From NCBI GenBank assembly GCA_016710335.1, contig JADJXQ010000024.1, positions 1 to 40,000 of the forward strand: a stretch of DNA of 40,000 bases. The letters run 5' to 3'. Positions within the stretch are counted from its first letter, which is position 1. Each line of letters opens with the position of its first letter. A program made the translations under genes and the position numbers. A model generated the notes under the pieces. It saw nothing but the letters and a program-made list of their open reading frames with translations, was not told the DNA's origin and did not search any database. The DNA is from Rhodospirillales bacterium. Lineage in GTDB: Bacteria > Pseudomonadota > Alphaproteobacteria > Rhodospirillales > Defluviicoccaceae. This document shows, in pieces, positions 1 through 6,982 of this stretch.

Positions 1-101
1 GTCCAGCCCAGACCGGCGACGGTGAACTCCTGGGTGTCGTCCACACCCTTCGAGCCGTCGACGACGAAGCGCGCGACGCGAAAGCGGATGTCAGCAGCCA
101 T
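1..101 (-). CDS. Phage protein, 5' fragment cut by the window edge
   Basis: Only the first 33 codons are inside the window. The ATG is at 99-101 and the reading frame MAADIRFRVARF... is open to base 1. It lies 29 bases downstream of the small tail-associated gene and on the same strand, so it should be the next gene of the late operon (neck or tail). Too little is visible to name a family, and the start is chosen only because it is the first ATG after the upstream stop. Confidence 0.5.
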   Translation of the reverse strand, partial: MAADIRFRVARFVVDGSKGVDDTQEFTVAGLGW

Positions 102-130
102 GGGGGAAACCGGTGATCAGCGCGGCGCAA

Positions 131-514
131 TCAGTCCTCGGTGACGGTGAGTTGGCCGACGGCGAACTTGACGGTGTCACCGGGATCGACGGTCTTGGAG
201 GCGGTGAGCGCGCCCTTGTAGAGCAGGTTGCCGTTGCTCGCCGCATCCCAGATGCCGAAATGGGTGACGGTTGCCTGGCCGCCATAGCCCGCAAAGTCGA
301 ATGAAATCTCGCCATCATTGGCGCAACTGCCAGCCGACGCGGCGGCGAAAGAGCCGGCCTGCCGCGCGTAGCTGCCGCCCGAGCACTCGGCGCCAGCGCC
401 GTTCTCGCCGGGATCGGCGGTGTGCAGCGAGACGTACGGTGTCGCCACCTGCAGCGCGGTGTTGTTGAGCACGGCGTCCAGCACCGCGTTTTCGAGGTAG
501 TCGGATTTGCTCAT
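131..514 (-). CDS. Small phage tail-associated protein (gp80/tail-fibre-like)
   Basis: This 127-residue protein begins MSKSDYLENAVLDAVL and contains YVSLHTADPGENG near residue 30 and GGSYARQ near residue 50. That arrangement is characteristic of a small structural protein family found next to head-tail and tail genes in siphophages, often called tail fibre or gp80-like. The first ATG has no competing upstream start. It follows the broken DUF6441 gene and precedes the cut gene at the left edge in the leftward late operon. It is intact and of normal length. The family placement is from memory of the motif layout, and the exact role in the virion is not known. Confidence 0.55.
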   Translation of the reverse strand: MSKSDYLENAVLDAVLNNTALQVATPYVSLHTADPGENGAGAECSGGSYARQAGSFAAASAGSCANDGEISFDFAGYGGQATVTHFGIWDAASNGNLLYKGALTASKTVDPGDTVKFAVGQLTVTED

Positions 515-542
515 TGTCTGAGTCCTCTGCTGCGAATGGGGA

Positions 543-1203
543 TCACTGAGTGCGCATGTGCCGGCCGATCAGCACCGGCAGCCGCGTCGACCAGGTGCTC
601 GCGGCGCGCGCCACGTCGAGGCGTTTCGGCATCTTCACCTGCGGCACGAGAAAGAACATCACCACGGTGGCGAGGCCGGAGGTGGAAACGTAGGCGCCCC
701 GGCGTGCGGAGGCTTTCGGGTGGTTGCCCTACGGTAGCCGCCGCGTCGGCCGCCGCGTGTCCACCATCCCGTCCAACTGCCGGAGCGACGGCCCGCGCCG
801 ACGATAATGGGCAAGCGCAGCCGCCATCACGGGCATGGCGCTCGACCAGATCCGGCGTGACACGCCGACCGCGTACATGCTTCGGCGCCGAACCGGTCGG
901 AATGGTGAGCCAGAACCCGTTGCGCGAGCGGATCACCACGCCTTCGTCGAAGGCGCGGATGATCTGCGGCGCCTTGGTCCACACCAGCGCTGCCGCGTCA
1001 TGGCCGCGGTTCGGGTAAGTCCGGTCGCGCCATGTCCGCGCCAGCCGCGGACCGAGCCCGGCGGTGATGACCTGGCGCCGCAAGGCGCCCTTGAGTCCTT
1101 CGCCGGCCTGCTTGACTCCCGCACCGACGGCCCGCTCGATCTCGCGCATCTCGGCGTCGAGGCTGGCTTTCAGCGAGCCGGCGACGGTGGCGGCGAGCTT
1201 CAT
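543..1203 (-). pseudogene. DUF6441 phage protein, frameshifted and with an internal stop
   Basis: The N-terminal half starts MKLAATVAGSLKASLDAEM at 1203 and continues through RSRNGFWLTIPTGSAPKHV, the hallmark of DUF6441 phage proteins in the neck region. After about position 838 the frame is lost. The conserved C-terminus (VMFFLVPQVKMPKRLDVARA... ending HMRTQ at 543) is present in another frame, and that frame also contains a TAG at 729-731. At least one frameshift and one nonsense change therefore separate the halves. The family has no proven function; from its position it is likely a neck or tail-completion component. An original ATG nine bases upstream (1212) is an alternative start. I regard the gene as broken unless the bases are sequencing errors. 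Confidence 0.75.
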
Positions 1204-1507
1204 GCCGGGCATCCAGCGTCCAAACCAGCCGGTCGCGATCGTGCACCGGCTCGCCCTGCACGATGAACGTGTCACCGCCGATCTCCAGCGTGTCGCCCTC
1301 GGCCGGCGTCGGGACCTCCGAAAGCCGCACGTCGAACACCGCCGTCGCCGAATGGATGCGGGTATCGCCGAGGCCGACGATCTCGTCGGGACGCCGAGCG
1401 ACAACCCTCACGGTGAGCGCGCCGCCGCCGGTCGACGTGTATACGGCATCCGTCGCCATATTCGGGTCGGCGAATAGCGCGTCGAGCAGCACGGCGAATA
1501 CGGTCAT
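998..1507 (-). CDS. Phage head-tail joining protein with an abnormal C-terminal extension
   Basis: The first about 97 residues (MTVFAVLLDALFADPNMATD ... IHSATAVFDVRLSEV ... GDTLEIGGDTFIVQGEPV ... LVWTLDAR) match the small head-tail joining/adaptor proteins found just after the capsid gene in lambda-like alphaproteobacterial prophages. Those normally stop right after the LVWT-LEAR motif. Here the frame stays open for another about 70 arginine-rich residues that are only the shadow of the overlapping DUF6441 gene. This suggests that a single-base indel near 1205-1215 removed the original TGA, which would have overlapped the DUF6441 ATG. The functional protein is probably 1507 to about 1205. It forms the connector between capsid vertex and tail. 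Confidence 0.65.
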   Translation of the reverse strand: MTVFAVLLDALFADPNMATDAVYTSTGGGALTVRVVARRPDEIVGLGDTRIHSATAVFDVRLSEVPTPAEGDTLEIGGDTFIVQGEPVHDRDRLVWTLDARHEARRHRRRLAESQPRRRDARDRAGRRCGSQAGRRRTQGRLAAPGHHRRARSAAGADMARPDLPEPRP

Positions 1508-1633
1508 GGGGCAGAGGATCCCGGAAAAACACCCAGAGGAAACGGCTGGTCATCGAGGCACAGCGGTCGTTCCGTGTGGCTACGTCACATGCTTCTTCGT
1601 GACCCTTACCGGTCGTCGCAACGGCGTGCTACT

Positions 1634-1656
1634 TTCCCTCCGGTTGAGCGAGGGAA
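1634..1656. promoter_or_regulatory. Hairpin in the methyltransferase leader
   Basis: TTCCCTC at 1634-1640 pairs perfectly with GAGGGAA at 1650-1656 around a 9-base loop. It lies 40 bases before the methyltransferase start codon and between divergent genes. It could be an operator or a weak terminator. No T tract follows on either strand. Confidence 0.3.
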
Positions 1657-1695
1657 TGTCGGGCCACGGCCTCTAAAGTCCAAGGAGTCTGCCAC

Positions 1696-2499
1696 ATGAA
1701 TGGCGAAGCAGGACCCACAATGGAAGCGACAGCAGCCGCATATGAGGATCGTCTGGTACCAGCCCTGTTCGCGCCCCTGGCCCGGTTGACAGCGAACGCC
1801 ACTTCACTCTCCGCGGGGCAAGCAGTCCTAGACGTTGCCTGCGGAACTGGCGCCCTCACCAGACAGGTTCTGTCGCGCGTTGGCCCGACAGGCAAACCCA
1901 CCGGCCTCGACGCCAATCCTGCGATGATATCCGTGGCCCGCAAGGTTTCGTCGGAGATCGAATGGCACGAGGGGCAGGCAGAGGACCTACCATTTGAAGA
2001 CGCGACATTCGACGCGGTCGTGTGTCAGTTTGGCCTAAACTTCTTTTCGGACCAACAGGCCGCGCTCAAGGAGATGTCGCGTGTCCTGGCGCCCGATGGG
2101 CATATGGTAATCTCCGTGTTCGATAACCTGGACGTGAATCGACCATACGCGGAGACGGCGTCAATCTTTGAGCGCGTTGTCGGAAGCGACATCGGCCAGG
2201 CGTTGAGGTTTCCGTTTGGCCTGGGCGAGCTCAGCGACTTCAGCGCAATCATCGATAGCTCCGATATTGGGAGGCCGGCCCTCACTTCCGAAAAAGGGAC
2301 CGCGCGGTTTCCCAGCGTTCGCGCAATGGTCGAGGCCGACGTTTTCGGCTGGTTTCCCTTCGCCGGATTCAAACTCGATAAACAGGCTCTTGAGACCGTA
2401 ATAGATGAAGCCACATCAGCCTTGGAGCCATATGTAGCGCCGTCCGGGGCCGTGGAGTTCGCCGCTGGGATACACATTGCTTCCCTGCGAAAGACCTAA
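1696..2499 (+). CDS. Class I SAM-dependent methyltransferase (prophage cargo)
   Basis: A 267-residue small-molecule or protein methyltransferase with a Rossmann fold of the UbiE/Methyltransf_11 type. Motif I is VLDVACGTG at residues 44-52, the acidic residue of motif II is D72 in LDANP, post-motif I is EGQAEDLPF at 92-100, and motif IV is FDAVVCQFGLNFF around 105-117. The ATG at 1696 is supported by AAGGAG eight bases upstream (1682-1687). The substrate cannot be told from sequence. It runs opposite to the late genes on both sides and, with the following DUF309 gene, forms an insertion between the capsid and head-tail joining genes. It looks like a chromosomal gene carried as cargo. It is intact. 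Confidence 0.85.
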   Translation: MNGEAGPTMEATAAAYEDRLVPALFAPLARLTANATSLSAGQAVLDVACGTGALTRQVLSRVGPTGKPTGLDANPAMISVARKVSSEIEWHEGQAEDLPFEDATFDAVVCQFGLNFFSDQQAALKEMSRVLAPDGHMVISVFDNLDVNRPYAETASIFERVVGSDIGQALRFPFGLGELSDFSAIIDSSDIGRPALTSEKGTARFPSVRAMVEADVFGWFPFAGFKLDKQALETVIDEATSALEPYVAPSGAVEFAAGIHIASLRKT

Positions 2500-2787
2500 T
2501 CCTGCCAACGCGAGATTATGTCAGCCCCTTGGCTAGCAGTTCGCTTTGGAGCCGCGTGTAAATATGGCGGCTTTTGTGCAGTAACCATAACCTTTCCACC
2601 AAACGTTGGCGCTCCGCGCTTGTCAGCACCTTGGTATACGGCTGAAGATCGACCCTCGGCGAGCCGCTGAAAGCTGCTCAACAACGTTCGCCGGCGGTTG
2701 ATGGGGTATGATCATCCTTGGAAGAGGGGCAGGTTACGTGACCATGTGACGGTGCGCCGACTGGAAACACCGAGCCTCGAGACTGCC

Positions 2788-3336
2788 ATGGCCAAGACCT
2801 CGAAATCGCGACCGCCGCGACTGGTTCCGGACCGGCCCTTTCCGCCCTATGCCTACATTCCGGGCCGCACTGCGCATCCGACACGCGATCCCGACGGCCA
2901 CAGCTACGCAGCAACGCTTGAAGTCCCGGACCCGCCGGGCCCCGCGGCATGGCGCGACTGCCGCGACTACCTGTACGGCATCGACCTGTTCAACCATGGC
3001 TTCTTTTGGGAAGCCCACGAAGCCTGGGAGGGACTCTGGGTTGCCTGCGGCCGCCACGGTCCGACGGCAACATACCTGCAAGCCTTGATCAATCTTGCCG
3101 CCGCCGGCTTCAAGGCGCGGTGGGGCAATGCTCGCGGCATGAAAGCCAATGCCGAAACGGCGCACCGCCTGTTCCGGGCCGTCGAGCGCGATCCAGGGGT
3201 TACGCCCAGGCGCTACATGGGTCTCGATGTCCGGATGCTGGCCGACCACGCCAAGGAAATCTCACTGCAATCCGCCAGCACGGCGTCAGGGAGCGAGACT
3301 TCGCCGACCTTCGACTTGGTTCTCAGGCCGGATTGA
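2788..3336 (+). CDS. DUF309 domain protein
   Basis: The 182-residue product carries the DUF309 signature FNHGFFWEAHEAWEGLW at residues 68-84, with the invariant His70, Glu75, His77 and Glu81, followed by LQALINLAAAGFKARWG. DUF309 proteins are small helical bundles whose function is not established. The ORF is open back to ATG 2698, but ATG 2788 gives a normal N-terminus; no good ribosome site supports either. It is the second gene of the cargo pair after the methyltransferase, 288 bases downstream. The 2500-2787 gap holds nothing I recognise. It ends 72 bases before the convergent capsid gene. Confidence 0.8.
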   Translation: MAKTSKSRPPRLVPDRPFPPYAYIPGRTAHPTRDPDGHSYAATLEVPDPPGPAAWRDCRDYLYGIDLFNHGFFWEAHEAWEGLWVACGRHGPTATYLQALINLAAAGFKARWGNARGMKANAETAHRLFRAVERDPGVTPRRYMGLDVRMLADHAKEISLQSASTASGSETSPTFDLVLRPD

Positions 3337-3408
3337 GGTCGTCGCGGAGCGTGCCGGCGCGAAAACGTCGCTGTCCTCGCCCGCGTCAAACTGCGGCCGA
3401 TGCGTCCA

Positions 3409-4431
3409 TCAGTTGCTTGAATGGATCCGCACCGCCAGGCGCGGGCGCTTGTTGATCGGCAGGATCGAGGCCTCGGTCTTCACCTCGATGGCGCTGCCGT
3501 CCGGACGGGCGAGCTGCCGGGCATACATGGGCAGGCCCACGGTGTTCACGGTCTCGATCAGGTTGGCCGGCGCGCCGTGGGTGACGAACGTGTCCATGGT
3601 ACCGAGCGGGAACGCGATGCCTTCACCGGCCGGGACCAGCGTCTCGGTGGAGCCGGTGGAGAGGGTGACCGTTGCGTTGTATTCCTCGAACAGGATGCCG
3701 GCGAACGGGAAGCGCCGGCGGGTGTCCTCGCGGAGCGGCTGGGCGCCAGTGGAGGAAAAGTACTTGTAGGCTTCCTCGACCTTGGCGTGACCGATCAGCT
3801 TGTCGAAGAACTCGGGGCTCACGAGGGCGAGCACGCCGGTCATCGTCTCGCCCTTGAGCTCGGTCTCGATCTTGCGCAGCGCGTCGCGGACCTTGGCTTG
3901 AATATTGGTGGTGCCGGTGCCGAGCACGAAGTCGACCGCCTGCTGCGCGAGCCCGAACTCGGTGAAGTAGTCGTAGAGGGTCGCCCCGGCGCCGTCCTTG
4001 GCCACGCCACGCAGCGCGTTGACCTCCATGTACTCGCGCGTCTGCGCGTGCTTGACGCGCATACGGGTGAGCTTCCGCTCCATCACCGTGGCGAGCGGGT
4101 CGGCGGCGTCGGCGACGCCGAAGCCGCGCACGCCCTGGATGTCCTGGGGCGTGATGACGTCATCGTGCGGGATCCAGGGGATGGTGAACGAGCGCATGGA
4201 GCGGGTGTCGCGGTTGGCGACGGTGGCCGGACCACCGAGCGGCACGGTGGGCAGCAGGTTGAGCACGCCCTCGGCCTGCTCGATGACGACCGAGCGCTGG
4301 GTGACGCCCTCGAAGCGGAACAGGCCCATCTGCCCGAGCCGGGTGTAGACATTGGGCAGGATGTTGATGGCCTGCGTCATCTCGGCGAGGGTGTAGCCGC
4401 CCGCGTCGAACGGGTTGATCATGACAACCAT
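3409..4431 (-). CDS. Major capsid protein, lambda gpE family
   Basis: This 340-residue protein matches the phage major capsid protein E family: N-terminal NPFDAGGYTLAEMTQAIN, then TRSFTIPWIPHDDVI-type sequence, the LVSPEFFDKLIGHAKVEEAY core, and a C-terminus with VNTVGLPMYARQLARPDGSA. It builds the HK97-fold icosahedral shell. It follows the decoration protein by 29 bases in the leftward operon, in lambda gene order. AAAGGA precedes ATG 4431 by about nine bases; ATG 4422 (MINPFDAG) is a possible alternative. The gene is intact, unlike several of its neighbours. Downstream the operon is interrupted by the convergent DUF309/methyltransferase insertion. Confidence 0.93.
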   Translation of the reverse strand: MVVMINPFDAGGYTLAEMTQAINILPNVYTRLGQMGLFRFEGVTQRSVVIEQAEGVLNLLPTVPLGGPATVANRDTRSMRSFTIPWIPHDDVITPQDIQGVRGFGVADAADPLATVMERKLTRMRVKHAQTREYMEVNALRGVAKDGAGATLYDYFTEFGLAQQAVDFVLGTGTTNIQAKVRDALRKIETELKGETMTGVLALVSPEFFDKLIGHAKVEEAYKYFSSTGAQPLREDTRRRFPFAGILFEEYNATVTLSTGSTETLVPAGEGIAFPLGTMDTFVTHGAPANLIETVNTVGLPMYARQLARPDGSAIEVKTEASILPINKRPRLAVRIHSSN

Positions 4432-4460
4432 GGTCTGGGGGTCCTTTCGGGGTCGGGGAA

Positions 4461-4841
4461 TCAGGCGGTGTCGCGGGCGACGATGCCGGCAGCCGCCAGT
4501 TGCTCGTGCTTGGCGGTGATCTCGGCGGCCTGATCGACGGAGGCGTCGAAGACCAGCCGGTCCTTGGAGACGACGACGGGACCGCGGGCGGCGATCAGAC
4601 CAGTCTGGTCAGCGGCGGTGGCATCGACGGCTTCCAGCAGCACGGCGACGGCGGTTTCGGAACCGTCGGCACCTGATGCCGGTGATAGCGTGTACTTGCC
4701 GTCGGCAGTGAGCTTTCCGAGCACAGCACCGAGCGCGAAGTTCGTGCCGCTCTTCAAAGTCACCGTCTCGCGGCAGTAGTTGGCGTTCAGCTCGTACTTG
4801 AGCAGATCGCCGAGGGTCGGATCCTGGGTGAGAACGGGCAT
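4461..4841 (-). CDS. Head decoration protein, lambda gpD family
   Basis: A 126-residue protein, the usual size for gpD-like decoration proteins. It begins MPVLTQDPTLGDLLKYE and has the conserved features NYCRETVTLKSG, GAVLGKLTADGKYTL and AVAVLLEAVDATA. Trimers of this family bind the expanded capsid at three-fold sites and stabilise it against DNA pressure. It sits between the protease-scaffold gene (15-base gap) and the capsid gene, in the lambda C-Nu3-D-E order. It is intact. Confidence 0.9.
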   Translation of the reverse strand: MPVLTQDPTLGDLLKYELNANYCRETVTLKSGTNFALGAVLGKLTADGKYTLSPASGADGSETAVAVLLEAVDATAADQTGLIAARGPVVVSKDRLVFDASVDQAAEITAKHEQLAAAGIVARDTA

Positions 4842-4856
4842 TTCGGGATTTCCTTA

Positions 4857-5321
4857 TCAGGCGGCCGAGGCACGCTCGCGGGCGCGTTTGACGATGGGAC
4901 TTTCGCCGGCAGTTGCAGCCGCAGTGGTCGGGACCGCGACGACGTCGGCGGCCTCCGACTTGGCGGCGAGGGCATCCAGCACCGAGCGGCGGAGCGCGTC
5001 CGGCTTCATGCCACGGCGCATGGCGTCGGCCGCATCAATGTCGACGCCAAGTTGGCCGGCCTGAGCGGCGATACCGGCGATCTCGCCGTACTCCGCACGG
5101 AGCTTGGCGGCGACCGCATCCGCGTCGACGGCGGCAGTGCTGACCGGCTCTGGGCTGGACGCCGCTGCAACCGGCTGAACCGCTTGCTCATCCGCAGTTT
5201 CCATCGCGGTGGCGTCTTCGTTGTCCTCGACCGGCAGATCGCCGGTGTCGAGGTGATGCTGCGCATCCGCTTGATGCTTCGCATCTGCTTCGCACACGCG
5301 CTCGCGCACGGGATCATTCAT
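4857..5321 (-). CDS. Probable nested scaffold protein (internal start in protease gene)
   Basis: Within the protease frame, an ATG at 5319-5321 (residue 317 of the long product, MNDPVRERV) is preceded by AAGGA seven to eight bases upstream, a much better ribosome site than is expected by chance. The resulting 154-residue protein would be the acidic, Ala-rich C-terminal scaffold alone. Lambda makes Nu3 from inside the C gene in exactly this way. The start and its ribosome site are visible; production of the short protein is an inference from lambda. Confidence 0.5.
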   Translation of the reverse strand: MNDPVRERVCEADAKHQADAQHHLDTGDLPVEDNEDATAMETADEQAVQPVAAASSPEPVSTAAVDADAVAAKLRAEYGEIAGIAAQAGQLGVDIDAADAMRRGMKPDALRRSVLDALAAKSEAADVVAVPTTAAATAGESPIVKRARERASAA

Positions 5322-6269
5322 GGCTGATGTCCTTGTGGGTGGATGGGTAGAGGTGTTGTGGGCCGCCGTCCGCGGCCCGGCGCGGATGGGCTTCGGCTCC
5401 AGGAACGCGGTGAGATCGGCGAGCGCCTGGTCGAGGGTGCCGACGCGGTCGGCTAGTCCGGCATCGACGGCGAGCGCGCCCCGATAGATCGCCGCCTCGG
5501 TGGCGTGGACGCTCTCCGGCGCCATCCCGCGGTTGGCGGCGGCCAGGCCGACGAACTGGTCGTAGAGCCGGTCGACGTCGGCCTGGATGTCGGCATGGGC
5601 CCGCGGCGTGAGCGGCTCGTGGGGGTTGCCATCGGTCTTGCGTTCGCCGGCGTGGATCAGCGTCCACTTGAGACCGGCCATGGCGTCGGCACCGCTCGCG
5701 TCGATGTGCACGGCAATGACGCCGACCGAACCCACCTCGCCGGTGCGGGTGACGTAAAGGCGGTCGGCAGCCGAGGAGATGGCATAGGCCGCCGATAGCG
5801 CGCTCTCGCTGGCAACGGCCCAGACCGGCTTCTCCGTGATTTCCTTGAGGTCGCGGATGCGCTCGACCAGGTCGAACAGGCCGCCGACCTCGCCGCCGGG
5901 CGAGTCCACCTCGAGGAGGATGCCGCGCACCGACGGATCCCGCGCGGCGGTCTCGACTGCTGCGGCGACCTCGCCGTATTCCAAGGCGCCGAACAGGGCC
6001 GTCAGCCAGTCGCCGCGGGCAACCAGCGGGCCTGTGATCGGGATCACCGCGATGCCGGCGTCGGTGACACTGAGACCCACCGGCGCCGCGAATGGCGCAG
6101 GCGTGGTCAACCGGCTCGAGGGTTCGAGGGTAGCTGGGACGCTCGCCAGCAATCCCTCGAGACGGCCAGGCGCGATCGCCAGGGGCCGGCCGGCAAGCCG
6201 GGCCGCGGCCAGCGCCGCAGGATCCGTACGGGCACGCGCCGTGTTGACGGCGTGGTCGTGGAAGCGCAT
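4857..6269 (-). CDS. S49-family capsid maturation protease fused to scaffold
   Basis: This 470-residue protein is a lambda gpC-like serine peptidase. The N-terminal protease domain has GIAVIPITGPL at residues 72-82, the oxyanion-region VDSPGGEV at 121-128, the likely nucleophile Ser159 in ALSAAY, GSVGVIAVHID at 180-190 and the likely catalytic lysine Lys211 in GERKTDGNP. After about residue 300 comes a charged, Ala/Glu/Asp-rich scaffold-like tail with low conservation. In this family the protease cleaves the scaffold and capsid components during prohead maturation. It lies between portal and decoration genes, but a toxin-antitoxin pair on the other strand now separates it from the portal. It is intact. 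Confidence 0.9.
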   Translation of the reverse strand: MRFHDHAVNTARARTDPAALAAARLAGRPLAIAPGRLEGLLASVPATLEPSSRLTTPAPFAAPVGLSVTDAGIAVIPITGPLVARGDWLTALFGALEYGEVAAAVETAARDPSVRGILLEVDSPGGEVGGLFDLVERIRDLKEITEKPVWAVASESALSAAYAISSAADRLYVTRTGEVGSVGVIAVHIDASGADAMAGLKWTLIHAGERKTDGNPHEPLTPRAHADIQADVDRLYDQFVGLAAANRGMAPESVHATEAAIYRGALAVDAGLADRVGTLDQALADLTAFLEPKPIRAGPRTAAHNTSTHPPTRTSAMNDPVRERVCEADAKHQADAQHHLDTGDLPVEDNEDATAMETADEQAVQPVAAASSPEPVSTAAVDADAVAAKLRAEYGEIAGIAAQAGQLGVDIDAADAMRRGMKPDALRRSVLDALAAKSEAADVVAVPTTAAATAGESPIVKRARERASAA

Positions 6270-6272
6270 ATT
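6244..6272 (+). promoter_or_regulatory. Candidate promoter of the toxin-antitoxin pair
   Basis: TTGACG at 6244-6249 and CATATT at 6267-6272 are separated by 17 bases, a good sigma-70 layout ending 33 bases before the antitoxin ATG. It overlaps the start of the divergent protease gene, so the cargo pair appears to bring or use its own promoter independent of the late operon. Confidence 0.4.
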
Positions 6273-6305
6273 CTGGACAGACTTTCTGGCTAGAGTGAAT
6301 GCAAG

Positions 6306-6563
6306 ATGTCCGGATCAATCTGGTCGGTGCAGGACGCCAAGAACCGGTTTAGCGCCGTCGTCGAGGCCGCTCACAAGGAGCCGCAGACCGTGACCAAGCA
6401 CGGAAAGCCGGCCGTGGTCGTGGTCGATGCGGCCGAGTACCAGCGCTTGCGCCACCTGGAGCGGGCCGAGGCCCCGTCGTTCGCGGACATGCTGCTGGCC
6501 ATGCCCCAGGACGACGGCACGTTTCCCCGCTCCAAAGTGCGGCCGCGCGACCTCGATCTCTGA
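6306..6563 (+). CDS. Phd/YefM-family antitoxin
   Basis: An 85-residue antitoxin. Its N-terminal Phd/YefM DNA-binding fold is evident from WSVQDAKNRFSAVVEAAHKE followed by PQTVTKHGKPAVVVVDAAEY, the standard signature. The C-terminal part (SFADMLLAMPQDDG) would wrap the toxin. It overlaps the toxin gene at 6563, so the two are translationally coupled. Such antitoxins neutralise the PIN toxin and repress their own promoter. The pair reads against the head operon, between protease and portal. It is intact. Confidence 0.9.
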   Translation: MSGSIWSVQDAKNRFSAVVEAAHKEPQTVTKHGKPAVVVVDAAEYQRLRHLERAEAPSFADMLLAMPQDDGTFPRSKVRPRDLDL

Positions 6564-6982
6564 TGTATCTCGTCGATACGGTGGTGCTGTCGGAGCTGCG
6601 CAAACGGCAGCGCGATCCGGGCGTCGTGGCATGGATCGAACGGCAGCGAACAGGCGACCTTTTCGTGAGCGTCGTCAGCATCGGCGAGATCGAGCGCGGC
6701 ATCGCACTACAACGATCCAAGGATCCGGACTTTGCCGATGCGCTCGCCTCATGGCTGGACACGGTGCTCGCCGTCTACAGCGACCGGATCCTGCCGTTCG
6801 ACCTGCAGGCGGCACGGCGCTGGGGCCGGCTGAGCGCCGCCATCGGCAACGACAGCGCCGACCTCATGATCGCGGCGACGGCGCTGGAGCACGGCCTCAC
6901 CGTCGTCACCCGCAACGTCGCGGATTTTGCGCCGACGGCGGTACCGACCCTCAATCCGTTCGGCCATCCTCCGCGGCGGTAG
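6563..6982 (+). CDS. PIN-domain toxin, FitB/VapC type
   Basis: A 139-residue PIN ribonuclease toxin. The acidic catalytic set is visible: Asp5 in YLVDTVVLSEL, Glu42 in SIGEIERG, Asp100 in NDSADLMIAATA and Asp121 in RNVADF. The opening VDT-VLSELRK and closing TRNVADF-NPF pattern is that of the FitB-like VapC branch. It probably cleaves tRNA or other RNA when the antitoxin is lost, acting as an addiction module that keeps the prophage. Its 3' end overlaps the 3' end of the convergent portal gene by about 30 bases (more if the present portal frame is read through). It is intact. Confidence 0.9.
   Translation: MYLVDTVVLSELRKRQRDPGVVAWIERQRTGDLFVSVVSIGEIERGIALQRSKDPDFADALASWLDTVLAVYSDRILPFDLQAARRWGRLSAAIGNDSADLMIAATALEHGLTVVTRNVADFAPTAVPTLNPFGHPPRR

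Noticed and set aside
3421..4533. Long open frame on the plus strand opposite the capsid gene
   Set aside because: It is the complement of the well-supported capsid gene; long antisense frames are expected at this GC content. The same applies to plus-strand frames at 7334-8539, 8725-9720, 20079-21326 and 35044-36429.
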